Assembly (NCBI RefSeq): GCF_030817175.1
Contig: NZ_JAUSYY010000001.1
Span: 2,914,001 to 2,978,000 of the forward strand
DNA from: Agromyces ramosus
GTDB taxonomy: Bacteria > Actinomycetota > Actinomycetes > Actinomycetales > Microbacteriaceae
Reading direction: 5' to 3'
Length of the DNA: 64,000 bases
Shown here: piece after piece, positions 1 to 8,556 of the stretch
Layout of the letters: each line of letters begins with the position of its first letter
How positions within the stretch are numbered: position 1 is the first letter of the stretch
Program-made: the position numbers and the translations under genes
The notes under the pieces: generated by a model
The model's database searches: none
The model's input: the letters and a program-made list of their open reading frames with translations, nothing else
Told to the model about the DNA's origin: nothing

Positions 1-61
1 CCGCCACCTCGTCGAGCGAGGCGTGGGCGGCGGTGCCGGTTGCGGCTTCGGTGGTCGTCAT
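1..61 (-). CDS. Partial CDS, N-terminus only, product unknown
   Basis: An ATG on the minus strand at 61 opens a frame reading MTTTEAATGTAAHASLDEVA before running off the left edge. Its ATG overlaps the TGA of the upstream dehydratase gene (ATGA), so the two are probably translationally coupled and this is the last visible gene of the minus-strand sugar-acid operon. Twenty residues do not identify the family. By pathway logic, after KdgD the cell needs a 2,5-dioxovalerate (alpha-ketoglutarate semialdehyde) dehydrogenase, so an aldehyde dehydrogenase is a reasonable guess but only a guess. Confidence 0.6.
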   Translation of the reverse strand, partial: MTTTEAATGTAAHASLDEVA

Positions 62-1170
62 GATTCCTCCGTGGGATGAACGGATGCCGCGGCATGCGCT
101 CGGTCGTCGATGAAGCGAATGCCGAGTCCAGTCTGCCCTGTCGTGCGCACGGTATTGCCGTCGACCGCGACAGGGGAGGGCGCGGCGAGTGCCCCGAGCT
201 CGTCGAACGCGGCATCCTCCACCGCCTCGACGAGGTGGTCGCCGGGCAGCACGAGGGCGAGCTGCGCCGAGAGCTCGAGGAGCAGGTGCGGTGCGAGCTC
301 GATGCCGCGCTCGGCGGCGGCGGCGGCGATGGCGAGGAACGGCGTGATGCCGCCGACGCGCACGATGTTCGGTTGTACGACGTCGACGACGCCGGCATCC
401 ATGAACTCGGCGAAGCGGTAGCGGGTGTGCAGGTTCTCGCCGAGCGCGATCGGCACCTCGATGCGCTCGCGGAGCGCGATGTGCGCGGCGAGGTCGTCGG
501 CGCGGAGCGGCTCCTCGATCCAGGTGAGGTCGAAGCGGGCCAGCGCATCGATCGCACGCTCGGCCTGCTCGAGGCTCCAACGCTGGTTCGCGTCGATCAT
601 GAGGCGGCGATCGGGACCGATGACCTCGCGTACCGCGGCGAGGCGCTCGATGTCGTCGGCCACATCGGGGCTCCCGACCTTGACCTTCACCGCGTCGAAT
701 CCGGAGGCGACCCAGCGTTCGGCTTGGGCGACGAGCTCGGGCAGCGGGTAGTGCAGGTTCACGCCGCTGCCGTAGACCTCGGCCGTCTCATGGCGGCGGC
801 CGAGGTGGTCGGTGATGCCCGCGCCGGCGCGGCGCGCGGCGAGATCCCAGAGGGCGAGGTCGAGTCCCGCCATCGAGATCGTCGTGATGCCGCCGCCGCC
901 GCCCTCGTGCAGGTGCGTCCAGAGCGGCGTCCAGAGCGACTCGGCGTCGGCGTCGCGGCCGATCGCGAACGCGGTCACGTCGTGGTCGAGGTGCGCCTGG
1001 ACGGCGGCTGCGCCGATCGAGGGCGTCCACGAGAACCCGTGGCCGCGGTCGCCCGCGCTGTCTTCGACGACGACCTCGACGAGCGAGAGGTCGCGGACGT
1101 CGGGCCCCCAGGCGCGATGGAGGGGCACGCGGATGCCGCGCGTCGAGATGCGCCGGATCGTCGTGGTCAC
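58..1170 (-). CDS. Enolase-superfamily sugar-acid dehydratase (mandelate racemase/muconate lactonizing type)
   Basis: The 370-residue protein has the capping domain plus barrel layout of the mandelate racemase subgroup. Visible motifs are the KVKVG pair (K162/K164), metal ligands at D193 (MIDANQRW), E219 (WIEEP) and E245 (ALGENLH), and a candidate catalytic His at 295 (APHLLLE). Members of this subgroup remove water from acid sugars such as galactarate, glucarate or fuconate through a Mg-stabilised enolate. The neighbour KdgD takes 5-keto-4-deoxy-hexarate, which favours a hexarate dehydratase, but substrate cannot be read from sequence. It overlaps the upstream kdgD by ATGA. L-fuconate or gluconate dehydratase remain alternatives, the first because a GH29 fucosidase lies in the same locus. 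Confidence 0.85.
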   Translation of the reverse strand: MTTTIRRISTRGIRVPLHRAWGPDVRDLSLVEVVVEDSAGDRGHGFSWTPSIGAAAVQAHLDHDVTAFAIGRDADAESLWTPLWTHLHEGGGGGITTISMAGLDLALWDLAARRAGAGITDHLGRRHETAEVYGSGVNLHYPLPELVAQAERWVASGFDAVKVKVGSPDVADDIERLAAVREVIGPDRRLMIDANQRWSLEQAERAIDALARFDLTWIEEPLRADDLAAHIALRERIEVPIALGENLHTRYRFAEFMDAGVVDVVQPNIVRVGGITPFLAIAAAAAERGIELAPHLLLELSAQLALVLPGDHLVEAVEDAAFDELGALAAPSPVAVDGNTVRTTGQTGLGIRFIDDRAHAAASVHPTEES

Positions 1171-2108
1171 CGCACCGCGCCCGCCGCCTCGAGTCGCGCC
1201 GCGAGCGCGAGCCCGTCGTCGAGGATCGTCGCGAGGCGGGCCTCCTGCGCGGCCGTCGGGTCGACGAGCGGGGGACGCACCGACCCGACCGGCAGGCCGC
1301 GGAGGCGCAGGCCCGCCTTGATCAGAGAAACGCCGAACCCGGGGGTCTCGTCACGCAGCCGCACGAGCGGGGTGTAGAACTCGCGCAGGAGCGTCATGCG
1401 CGTTGGCTCGTCGCCGTCGGTATAGGCGCGATAGTGCAGCGCGGCGAGCTCGGGGAGCATCGCGAACGCGGCGGAGGAGTAGAGCGGGATGCCGATGCCG
1501 CGGTAGGCGCCCTGGCTGAGCTCGGCGGTGAGCAGGCCGTTGAAGAACTGGAGCTCGCGTCCGGTCGCCCCGGCGGCGAGCACGATCTCCTGGGCGAGCC
1601 CGATGTCTCCCGTGCCGTCCTTGAAGCCGATGACGCGGGGGTTCGCGGCGAGGCGTGCGATGGCGTCAGCCGTGTACCGGGCGGTGCCGCGGTGGTAGAC
1701 GATGACCGGCACGTCGGTCGCGGCGGCGACGGCCTCGACCCACGCGACGAGCCCGTCGGTGGTGCCCGACACGAGGTAGGGGGGCAGCAGGAGCAACCCG
1801 TCGGCGCCTGCAGCTTCCGCGCCGCGAGCGAGCTCGACCGCGTGGCCGAGCGGGCCGCCGGCGCCCGCGATGACGGGGACGCGGCCCGCGACGACGTCGA
1901 CGGTGGTGCGTACGACGTCGACGACCTCGCGTTCGGAGAGCGCGTGGAACTCACCGGTGCCGCACGCGGGGAAGACCCCGCCGGGGCCGAAGGGGAGCCG
2001 GCTCTCGACGTGCTCGGCGAGCAGCGTGAGATCGACGGCCCCGTCGGCGGCGAACGGCGTGACGGGGAAGAAGAGCACCCCGTCGAAGACGGGAGCGGGC
2101 CTGGTCAT
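1167..2108 (-). CDS. kdgD: 5-dehydro-4-deoxyglucarate dehydratase (KdgD)
   Basis: This 313-residue protein belongs to the DapA/NAL class I aldolase superfamily. The N-terminal FFPVTPF, the ACGTGEFHALS loop, the IVYHRGTARY strand with Tyr138 and the IGFKDGTGDI strand with the Schiff-base Lys163 are typical of KdgD. The enzyme dehydrates and decarboxylates 5-keto-4-deoxyglucarate to 2,5-dioxopentanoate, the step after galactarate/glucarate dehydratase. It overlaps its upstream neighbour at 2105-2108 and its downstream neighbour at 1167-1170, both as ATGA, so the three genes form one operon read from the promoter near 3070. Confidence 0.9.
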   Translation of the reverse strand: MTRPAPVFDGVLFFPVTPFAADGAVDLTLLAEHVESRLPFGPGGVFPACGTGEFHALSEREVVDVVRTTVDVVAGRVPVIAGAGGPLGHAVELARGAEAAGADGLLLLPPYLVSGTTDGLVAWVEAVAAATDVPVIVYHRGTARYTADAIARLAANPRVIGFKDGTGDIGLAQEIVLAAGATGRELQFFNGLLTAELSQGAYRGIGIPLYSSAAFAMLPELAALHYRAYTDGDEPTRMTLLREFYTPLVRLRDETPGFGVSLIKAGLRLRGLPVGSVRPPLVDPTAAQEARLATILDDGLALAARLEAAGAVR

Positions 2109-3022
2109 GATGCCCTCGATTCACGGCGGGGTCCGGATGCGGCGGATGCCGCGTGGAGCTCGCTTCGCCAACTGCGTTCGGGTCGCCAGCCGAGGCGCTC
2201 GGCAGCCTTGTCGATCGCGAAGACCGGCCGCGAGCCGGTGAGTGCGTCGCCCGCGTCGCCGAGCGCCGGCGCGAACTCTCGCCAAAGCTCCGCAACCGGC
2301 CTCGTCGCGAGTGCGTCGGCCGCTCCGACGAAGAATCCCTCGCCGTCGACGGCGGAGATTGCGGCCGCCAGCCACGCGTCGACGAACGCGGCCGCGTCGC
2401 GCGCGTCGAGGTAGTTGAAGAGGCTGACGGCGGCGAGCGCGGGATCGGCCAGTCGCTCGGCGACGGTGTGTCCCTGCTGGGTGGGCGCACCCGCCCATTC
2501 CTCGGGGGAGATGACGTAACAGGGGCGGAAGAAGCCGTAGGCCCCGGGCGTCGTTCGCGAGAACATCCGCACCGACTCCTCGATCACGACCTTCGAGAGC
2601 GCGTACGCGTTGGATGGCGCGACGGGGTGCGCTTCGTCGATCGGTACCGAGGCTGCTTGCCAGCGGGGGGTGCCGTAGCCGATGACCGTGGGGCTGCTCG
2701 CGGCGAGCACTCGGCTCACGCCGGCGCGTGCCGCCGCTGCGAAGACGGTGTGGGCGAGCGTCGTGTTGGTCAGGAGGATCTCCCGCTCGGGGGCGCTGAA
2801 CGGCACGGCGATGCCGGCGAGGTGCACGAGCGCGTCGGCACGCACGTCGTCGAGGAGCCGCTCGGTCGCCCCGGCGTCGAGCAGGTCGAGGGTGCGTTCC
2901 TCCACGCCGTCGAGGCCTGCGGCGGCACGGTCGACGCCCACGACCGAGTGGCCGGATGCCGCGAGCCCCGCGCAGACGCTCCGGCCGAGCCGGCCCGACG
3001 AACCGGTGACGATGACGCGCAC
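2105..3022 (-). CDS. NAD-dependent epimerase/dehydratase-family dehydrogenase, possible uronate dehydrogenase
   Basis: The 305-residue extended SDR starts with the NAD-binding VIVTGSSGRLG and carries YALSK as the Tyr-x3-Lys pair. The GTG at 3022 is chosen because AAGGAG lies five bases upstream and the Rossmann strand begins directly after it; the frame extends further upstream but into the promoter. It is first in the operon with kdgD and the enolase-type dehydratase, so oxidation of a hexuronate (or another aldose) to the acid or lactone that feeds them is likely. The family also contains sugar-nucleotide epimerases, so this role is inferred from context. Confidence 0.75.
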   Translation of the reverse strand: MRVIVTGSSGRLGRSVCAGLAASGHSVVGVDRAAAGLDGVEERTLDLLDAGATERLLDDVRADALVHLAGIAVPFSAPEREILLTNTTLAHTVFAAAARAGVSRVLAASSPTVIGYGTPRWQAASVPIDEAHPVAPSNAYALSKVVIEESVRMFSRTTPGAYGFFRPCYVISPEEWAGAPTQQGHTVAERLADPALAAVSLFNYLDARDAAAFVDAWLAAAISAVDGEGFFVGAADALATRPVAELWREFAPALGDAGDALTGSRPVFAIDKAAERLGWRPERSWRSELHAASAASGPRRESRAS

Positions 3023-3041
3023 GTATGCTCCTTGCCGCAAG

Positions 3042-3126
3042 GTGAGAAACCGCTTTCCCACGGAAAGCCTAGGCGAGGACCGGGGCCCGCGGCAACTCGA
3101 CGGGTACACTGGGGAACCGATTTCCC
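3042..3126. promoter_or_regulatory. Divergent promoters with two LacI-type operators
   Basis: Two imperfect palindromes of the GGGAA-CG-TTTCCC class lie between the divergent dehydrogenase and LacI genes: GTGAGAAACCGCTTTCCCA at 3042-3060 and GGGGAACCGATTTCCC at 3111-3126. For the minus operon, TTGCCG (3095-3090) and TAGGCT (3071-3066) with an 18-base spacer form a promoter whose start region falls in the first operator. For lacI, TACACT (3105-3110) directly abuts the second operator. This is the expected layout for autorepression plus repression of the catabolic operon by the neighbouring LacI protein. Confidence 0.7.
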
Positions 3127-3165
3127 GCGCGGCGCGGGAGACCTCGACGAGGCACTGGAGGCGGC

Positions 3166-4179
3166 GTGGGAGAGCGGACGCGGGCGATCACCATCGCGGA
3201 CGTCGCGGCGCGCGCGGGCGTCTCGCAGGCCTCGGTCTCGCGGGTCCTGAACCGCAAGCAATCGGTCGATCCTGCGATCGTCCGGGCGGTGCAGGACGCG
3301 ATCGACGTGCTCGGCTACACGCCGAGCGTCGCGGCGCGGAGCCTCGTGCACGGGCGCAACGACACGATCGCGATGGTCGTGCCCGACCTCGAGAACCCGC
3401 TGTTCCAGGGCATCCTCAAGGGACTCAGCCTGGCCGCGGCATCCGATCACTACCGCGTGCTCGTGGCCGACACCGCCGAGGTGGTCGACGACGAGGAGGC
3501 CACGGCCATCGAGGCACGCCACCGTTGCGACGCGCTCGTGCTCTGCGCGCCGCGCATGCCGGAGGAGCGACTGCGACGGCTCGTGGCCCGCGTCGCACCG
3601 GTCGTCGTGGTCAACCGCCCGTTGCCGGGAGCCGAGGTGCCGATCGTCGGCGTCGACTACGCCCGGGGGATCCGCGATCTCGTCGACCATCTCCGGGGGC
3701 TCGGGCACGAGCGCATCGCCTACGTGAGCGGCCCGGCCGCGAGCGCCTCGAACGCCGAGCGGCTCCGGGGCGTCGAGGAGGCGTCCGCGGCTGATCCGTC
3801 GGTGCGCATCGACGTGATCGCCGGCGGATCGCGTCTCGACGACGGCTACATGGTCGCCGAGGCCGTCACGAATGCCCGGGCGGCGGGCGTGACCGCGGTG
3901 ATCGCGTTCAACGACCTCGTCGCCCTCGGCCTGATGACGAGGCTCACCGAGCTCGGCGTCAGCGTGCCCCGCGACCTCTCGGTGGCGGGCTTCGACGACG
4001 TGCCGATGGCCCGCTTCTCGACGCCACGGCTGACGAGCATGTCGGTGCCGCGGGGCGAGATCGGCGCGCAGGCGTGGGCGCGACTCCGCACGCTGATCGC
4101 CGGAGGCCCGATCGAGCACTCCGTGCTGTACCGGCCGCGCCTCGAGATCCGAGACAGCACCGGGCCGGTCGCAGCGTGA
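3166..4179 (+). CDS. LacI-family transcriptional regulator
   Basis: The 337-residue protein has the N-terminal LacI helix-turn-helix and hinge (ITIADVAARAGVSQASVSRVLN, then SVAARSLVHGR around residues 9-65), followed by a periplasmic-binding-protein-like effector domain (IAMVVPDLENPLFQGI onward). The GTG at 3166 is preceded by GGAG. LacI regulators bind palindromes and are released by a sugar ligand. Matching palindromes occur here, at 5287-5304 and at 8489-8506, so it probably controls the whole 1-13.7 kb locus. Its stop overlaps the next start as GTGA. Confidence 0.92.
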   Translation: MGERTRAITIADVAARAGVSQASVSRVLNRKQSVDPAIVRAVQDAIDVLGYTPSVAARSLVHGRNDTIAMVVPDLENPLFQGILKGLSLAAASDHYRVLVADTAEVVDDEEATAIEARHRCDALVLCAPRMPEERLRRLVARVAPVVVVNRPLPGAEVPIVGVDYARGIRDLVDHLRGLGHERIAYVSGPAASASNAERLRGVEEASAADPSVRIDVIAGGSRLDDGYMVAEAVTNARAAGVTAVIAFNDLVALGLMTRLTELGVSVPRDLSVAGFDDVPMARFSTPRLTSMSVPRGEIGAQAWARLRTLIAGGPIEHSVLYRPRLEIRDSTGPVAA

Positions 4180-5294
4180 CCGGCGTGAGTGCCGTGGGCG
4201 ACGCTGCGATCGTGGCTGCTCCGACTGCGCATGCGGCCACCCCGTCGCCACGCGATCGAGCTCGGAAGCGCGACCGGGTGCTCGAGTTGCTCGGGCGTCA
4301 CGGCGCCGACGCCATCGTGCTCCGCTCGCACACGGCGGTCGCGTGGTACCTCGACGGTGCCCGCACACACGTCTCGCTCGCCGGCGATCCGGTGGCGGCC
4401 GTCGTGGTGTCGCCGGCCGGCGATGAGCTGCGGGTCTTCGACAACGAGGCCGATCGCCTGCTCGACGAAGAGCTCGGGTCGATCGGCGATCTCGCCGTGA
4501 CCCGGGTGCCCTGGCACGACGTGCTGGTGCCGACCGGGCGGGCCGTGATCGAGGAGGCCGAGGTCGCGGCCGGACTCCGGGCGGCACGCGCGAGCCTGCT
4601 GCCCGCCGAGCTCGCGCGCTATCGCACGCTCTGCCGCGAGGTCGCCGAGGCGTTGACGGATGCCGCGACCGCCGCCGACCCGTCGGACTCCGAACGCGAC
4701 GTGGCCGCTCGGCTCGCCGCCGACCTCGTGGCCCGTGGCATCGACCCGCTCGTGACGCTCGTCGCCGGAGCCTCGAGGCTCGCATACCGGCATCCGCTGC
4801 CCACCGCCTCGACCCTCGGCGAGCGCGCGATGCTCGTGGTGTGCGGGCGCCGCCACGGACTCATCGCGAACGCGACACGCTGGGTGAGCTGGGGCGGAGC
4901 GCATGATGCCCCCGCCGCGCGGCGCATCCTCGAGGTCGAGGCGGCCTTCCTCGACGCGACGCGAATCGGCGACACGCTCGGGGAGGCGTTCGAACGCGGC
5001 ATCGCGGCATACGCGGCGCACGGCTTCGATCGTGACGAGTGGCGCCGGCACCATCAGGGCGGCGCCGCCGGATACGCGGGGCGCGACCCGCGTGGCACGG
5101 CCGCCGTCACCGACCTGGTGCAGGCCGACCAGGCGTTCGCATGGAATCCCACTGCGCCGAAGGCGAAGGTCGAGGACACCGTGCTCGTGCGACGCTCGGG
5201 CCTCGAGGTCCTCACGCTCGATCCGCGTTGGCCGACGACGCGAGTGGGCGGCCTCGACCGCCCGCTCGAGTTCGACCGTGTAACATCGGGATAG
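4176..5294 (+). CDS. M24-like (creatinase/Xaa-Pro peptidase fold) protein with altered metal site
   Basis: The 372-residue protein starts at the GTG that overlaps the lacI stop. It shows the two-domain creatinase/aminopeptidase P layout. The C-terminal half has WRRHHQGGAAGY and AWNPTAPKAKVEDT, which correspond to the His and Glu strands of M24 enzymes. The segment where M24 peptidases keep two Asp ligands reads GLIANATRW, with no Asp. It may be a creatinase-like hydrolase or a non-catalytic member rather than a dipeptidase. Relatives often sit beside LacI/GntR regulators and carbohydrate genes, as here, but the role is unknown. Confidence 0.75.
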   Translation: MTGVSAVGDAAIVAAPTAHAATPSPRDRARKRDRVLELLGRHGADAIVLRSHTAVAWYLDGARTHVSLAGDPVAAVVVSPAGDELRVFDNEADRLLDEELGSIGDLAVTRVPWHDVLVPTGRAVIEEAEVAAGLRAARASLLPAELARYRTLCREVAEALTDAATAADPSDSERDVAARLAADLVARGIDPLVTLVAGASRLAYRHPLPTASTLGERAMLVVCGRRHGLIANATRWVSWGGAHDAPAARRILEVEAAFLDATRIGDTLGEAFERGIAAYAAHGFDRDEWRRHHQGGAAGYAGRDPRGTAAVTDLVQADQAFAWNPTAPKAKVEDTVLVRRSGLEVLTLDPRWPTTRVGGLDRPLEFDRVTSG

Positions 5295-5304
5295 CGCTTT
5301 CCCA
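5281..5304 (+). promoter_or_regulatory. Promoter -10 with abutting LacI-type operator
   Basis: TAACAT at 5281-5286 is a plausible -10 and is followed immediately by the palindrome CGGGATAGCGCTTTCCCA (5287-5304). The operator class and its position against the -10 match the sites at 3111-3126 and 8489-8506, so the DUF6807 gene probably starts a separately repressed transcript of the same regulon. No convincing -35 is visible. Confidence 0.6.
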
Positions 5305-5354
5305 CCTGCTGCTGCGGCGGAGGCCGCGCCCGACCACGATCCCGAGGAGTGATG

Positions 5355-6368
5355 ATGGAGCAGATCCGCATCGACGAACTGGTCGACCGCGTGCGGTTCG
5401 CCGCGAACGGGTCGATGCTCGCCGAGTACGTGCACCTCCCCACCGACGTGCAGCTCGAGTCGCCCCGTCCGTACTTCAGCCCGATCCGCACGCTCGGCGG
5501 CGAGGTCGTCAGCCTCTTCCGGCCGCACGACCACGTGTGGCACAAGGGCATCGCGTGGTCGCTGCCCGTCGTCGGCGACGAGAACTTCTGGGGCGGCCCC
5601 ACGTTCGTGTCCGGCCAGGGGTACGTGCAACTGGCGAACAACGGCACCCAGCAGCACCGGTCGTTCGACGAGCCGGCGGATGCCTCGGCCGACCCCGACC
5701 CCGACCTCGACCTCGACGTCGCTGCACCCGACCGCCTCGTGGAGACCCTCGACTGGGTGACCGAGGCAGGAGAGACGGTCTTCGAGGAGCACCGCACGCT
5801 CGGCGCCACGATCCTCGACGCCGAGACGCCGGGCGCGGCATCCGATGCCTGGCTCCTCGGCTTCCAGACCCGAATGCGCAACATCACCGATCGCCCGATC
5901 CCGCTCGGCTCGCCGACCACCCGCGGTCGCGAGAACGCCGGCTACGGTGGGCTGTTCTGGCGCGGGCCCCGCTCGTTCACCGGCGGCACCGTGCTCGCGC
6001 CGGGCGTCGCCGGCGGTGACGAGCTCCGCGGCACGCGTGCGCCGTGGATGGGATTCTCGGGCCGGCACGACGGCTCGGGCGGTGCATCCACCGTCATCAT
6101 GATCGACGACCCCGGCAACGTGCAGCACCCGCCGCAGTGGTTCGCCCGCAGCGAGGAGTTCGCGTGCCTCTGCCCCGCACCGTTCTTCAGCGAGGAGCAC
6201 ACGGTCGAGCCCGGCGGCACGCTCGTGCTGCGCTACGGGGTGGTCGTCGCCGACGGCGCGAGCGACCCCGACCGTGCCGCGCGGCTCGCGGCTGCGGCAT
6301 CCGTCGCACTCATCCGCATGCTGCCTGCCCCCGCCGCGACCTCGACCCACAAGGAGACCGATGCCTGA
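5355..6368 (+). CDS. PmoA-like DUF6807 family protein
   Basis: About 337 residues with the features of the DUF6807/PmoA-like family: RPYFSPIRTLGGEVVSLFRP, HVWHKGIAW and a C-terminal beta-rich domain. The family is named from early methane-monooxygenase annotations but occurs mainly beside sugar oxidoreductases and glycosidases, and its biochemical role is not settled. Three in-frame starts (GTG 5349, ATG 5352, ATG 5355) follow GAGGAG; ATG 5355 has the best spacing. It overlaps the following oxidoreductase gene by 8 bases, implying a shared transcript. Confidence 0.8.
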   Translation: MEQIRIDELVDRVRFAANGSMLAEYVHLPTDVQLESPRPYFSPIRTLGGEVVSLFRPHDHVWHKGIAWSLPVVGDENFWGGPTFVSGQGYVQLANNGTQQHRSFDEPADASADPDPDLDLDVAAPDRLVETLDWVTEAGETVFEEHRTLGATILDAETPGAASDAWLLGFQTRMRNITDRPIPLGSPTTRGRENAGYGGLFWRGPRSFTGGTVLAPGVAGGDELRGTRAPWMGFSGRHDGSGGASTVIMIDDPGNVQHPPQWFARSEEFACLCPAPFFSEEHTVEPGGTLVLRYGVVVADGASDPDRAARLAAAASVALIRMLPAPAATSTHKETDA

Positions 6369-7461
6369 GTCCGCCCCGCTCCGAGCGGCGATCCTCGGCA
6401 CCGGCGCGATCGCGAACGCACACGCCGTCGCGCTCGCCGCCGCCCCCGACGCGGAGCTCGTCGCCGTCGCCGACCGCGACGTCGCACATGCACGCGCATT
6501 CGGCGAGCGATGGGGTGTCGACGACGCCGCGGTCTTCGGCTCGCTCGACGAGCTGCTCGCGAGCGGCGGCGTCGACGTGCTGCACATCTGCACCCCGCCC
6601 GGCGTGCACGCCGAGCAGGCGATCGCCGCACTCGACGCGGGACTCCACGTGGTCTGCGAGAAGCCCGCCGCGCTGTCGCTCGACGAGCTCGACGCGATGA
6701 CGGATGCCGCGCGTCGCAACGATCGCCGGCTCGCCGTGGTGTTCCAGCAGCGAACCGGCACCGCCGCCGCGCACGTGCGCGGCCTCCTCGACTCGGGTGC
6801 GCTCGGGAGGCCGCTCGTCGCGACCTGCCAGACCCTGTGGTACCGCGACCCCGCCTACTTCGCAGTGCCGTGGCGCGGCAAATGGGCGACCGAGGGCGGC
6901 GGGCCGACGCTCGGCCACGGCATCCACCAGATCGACCTGCTCGCCTGGCTCCTCGGCGACTGGGCGAGCGTGCAGGGCCAGCTCTGGCGCCTCGGGCGCG
7001 AGACGGAGACGGAGGACGTCTCGACCGCGGTCATCGCCTTCGAGGGCGGCGCCGTGGCATCCGTCATCACGAGCGCGCTCTCGCCGCGCGAGACGAGCTC
7101 GATCCGCATCGACACCGAACTCGCGACCGTCACCGTCGACCACCTCTACGGGCACGCGCACGAGCATTGGCGCATCACGCCCGCGCCGGACGTCGATGCC
7201 GAGACCGCCGCTGCCTGGGCGCTCCCCGAGGTCGAGGAGGCGAGCGGACACGACCCGCTCGTGCGCGACATCTACGCGGCGCTCCAGTCGGGTGAGCCGC
7301 TGCCGTCGACGGCGTCGGATGCGTCGCGCTCGTTCGAGATCGTCACCGCCATCTACTCCTCCGCGGCGAGCGGCGCGCTCGTCACCCCCGAGACGCTCCG
7401 CGCCGATGCCGACCGACGCCGCAGTCTCGAAAGCCCCGTGGTCGACCTGCGCCGTGCCTGA
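6361..7461 (+). CDS. Gfo/Idh/MocA-family NAD(P)-dependent oxidoreductase
   Basis: The 366-residue protein starts with the Rossmann motif AAILGTGAIANAHA and carries the family EKPAA motif near residue 101, followed by the alpha/beta C-terminal domain (GGPTLGHGIHQIDLL). Such enzymes oxidise or reduce sugars, inositols or sugar acids. The ATG at 6361 lies inside the end of the DUF6807 gene, and the next gene starts inside its own end (7454), so the three are tightly coupled. The substrate is presumably a sugar released by the glycosidases of this locus. Confidence 0.88.
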   Translation: MPESAPLRAAILGTGAIANAHAVALAAAPDAELVAVADRDVAHARAFGERWGVDDAAVFGSLDELLASGGVDVLHICTPPGVHAEQAIAALDAGLHVVCEKPAALSLDELDAMTDAARRNDRRLAVVFQQRTGTAAAHVRGLLDSGALGRPLVATCQTLWYRDPAYFAVPWRGKWATEGGGPTLGHGIHQIDLLAWLLGDWASVQGQLWRLGRETETEDVSTAVIAFEGGAVASVITSALSPRETSSIRIDTELATVTVDHLYGHAHEHWRITPAPDVDAETAAAWALPEVEEASGHDPLVRDIYAALQSGEPLPSTASDASRSFEIVTAIYSSAASGALVTPETLRADADRRRSLESPVVDLRRA

Positions 7462-8440
7462 CGACGCCCTCTTCCACGACCCGGTGCACGACGGGGCGAC
7501 GGATCCGACCGTCATCCGCCGGCGCGACACGGGGGAGTGGTGGATGTTCTACACGCAGCGCCGCGCCTCCGTCGACGAGCCCGGCGTCGCGTGGGTGCAC
7601 GGCTCCCGCATCGGCGTGGCACGGTCGCACGACGGTCTCGCGTGGCGCTACGCCGGAACCGCCACGGGGCTCGAGCGGGGTGCGGGACCCGAGACCCACT
7701 GGGCACCTGAGGTCATCGACGACGGCACCCGGTACCGCATGTACCTCACGGTGATCGACGGCGTGCCCGATCGCTGGGAGGGGCATCCGCGCCGCATCGC
7801 CGAGTACGCGAGCGACGACCTCGAGCACTGGCGACTCGTCGGCGAGATCCCGCTGAGCTCCGACCGCGTGATCGACGCGTGCGTCGCGCGCTGCCCCGAT
7901 GGTCTGTGGCGCCTCTGGTACAAGGACGAGGCGGATGACTCGACCACGTGGGCGGCGGCGAGCGACGACCTCGAGTCGTGGCACGTCGAGGGCCGCGTGA
8001 TCGGTGGGCGTCCGCACGAGGGCCCGAACGTCTTCCCGCTCGGCGGCTGGTGGTGGATGCTCGTCGACGAATGGCGGGGCATGGGTGTGTACCGCTCCGC
8101 CGACGCCGTGACGTGGACGCGGCAGGGCGGGCCCGATGAGGTGATCCTCGGCGAGCCGGGCCGGCGGCGGGGCGATGCGACGTTCGGGCGCCACGGCGAC
8201 GTCGTCGTGACGGGCTCGAGGGCGAGGGTGTACTACTTCACGCATCCGCACTGGGACGGGTCCGAGCTGGGCTCGAGTGACGATCCCGATGCCCGGAGGA
8301 GCGCGGTGTTCGCCGCTCCGCTCGTCGTCGAGGGCGGAATGCTCATCTGCGACCGTGACGACGTGCTGGTGGAAATGCCTTCCGATCGGCGATTCGCTCA
8401 TCGGAACGAGGCAGCACCGAGGCGGCAGATAACGAATTGA
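7454..8440 (+). CDS. GH43-like five-bladed beta-propeller glycosidase-family protein
   Basis: The 328-residue protein has GH43/GH117-type propeller repeats: FHDPVHDGATDPTVI near the start, GPETHWAPEVIDD in the second blade and EGPNVFPLGGWWWM in the fourth. There is no signal peptide, so it would act on imported oligosaccharides. The GTG at 7454 overlaps the oxidoreductase stop and is the only start that keeps the first blade. The catalytic set cannot be fixed by eye and the substrate is unknown; an arabino-, xylo- or anhydro-galactosidase are all possible. Confidence 0.75.
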   Translation: MPDDALFHDPVHDGATDPTVIRRRDTGEWWMFYTQRRASVDEPGVAWVHGSRIGVARSHDGLAWRYAGTATGLERGAGPETHWAPEVIDDGTRYRMYLTVIDGVPDRWEGHPRRIAEYASDDLEHWRLVGEIPLSSDRVIDACVARCPDGLWRLWYKDEADDSTTWAAASDDLESWHVEGRVIGGRPHEGPNVFPLGGWWWMLVDEWRGMGVYRSADAVTWTRQGGPDEVILGEPGRRRGDATFGRHGDVVVTGSRARVYYFTHPHWDGSELGSSDDPDARRSAVFAAPLVVEGGMLICDRDDVLVEMPSDRRFAHRNEAAPRRQITN

Positions 8441-8506
8441 AACGATTTTCCTCGTCAGGTTGACCGGTGGCATCGCCTGAGCTACATTTGGGGAAGCGCT
8501 TTCCCA
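8438..8506 (+). promoter_or_regulatory. ABC-importer promoter with LacI-type operator
   Basis: TTGACC at 8460-8465 and TACATT at 8483-8488 are separated by 17 bases. The near-perfect palindrome TGGGGAAGCGCTTTCCCA (8489-8506) follows at once, covering the expected start point. A weaker similar sequence (GAAACGATTTTC, 8439-8450) lies just upstream of the -35. The layout equals the other operators of the locus, so the importer should be induced together with the catabolic genes. Confidence 0.72.
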
Positions 8507-8556
8507 CACGGCGTGAAATGCACCAGGCAGACAGAGACGTTTCCGGGAGGACAACG

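Noticed and set aside
3846..6761. Long minus-strand frame of 971 codons opposite the LacI, M24-like and DUF6807 genes
   Set aside because: It is Arg/Ala/His-rich without domains and lies antisense to clearly conserved genes; high GC removes stop codons from the shadow frame.
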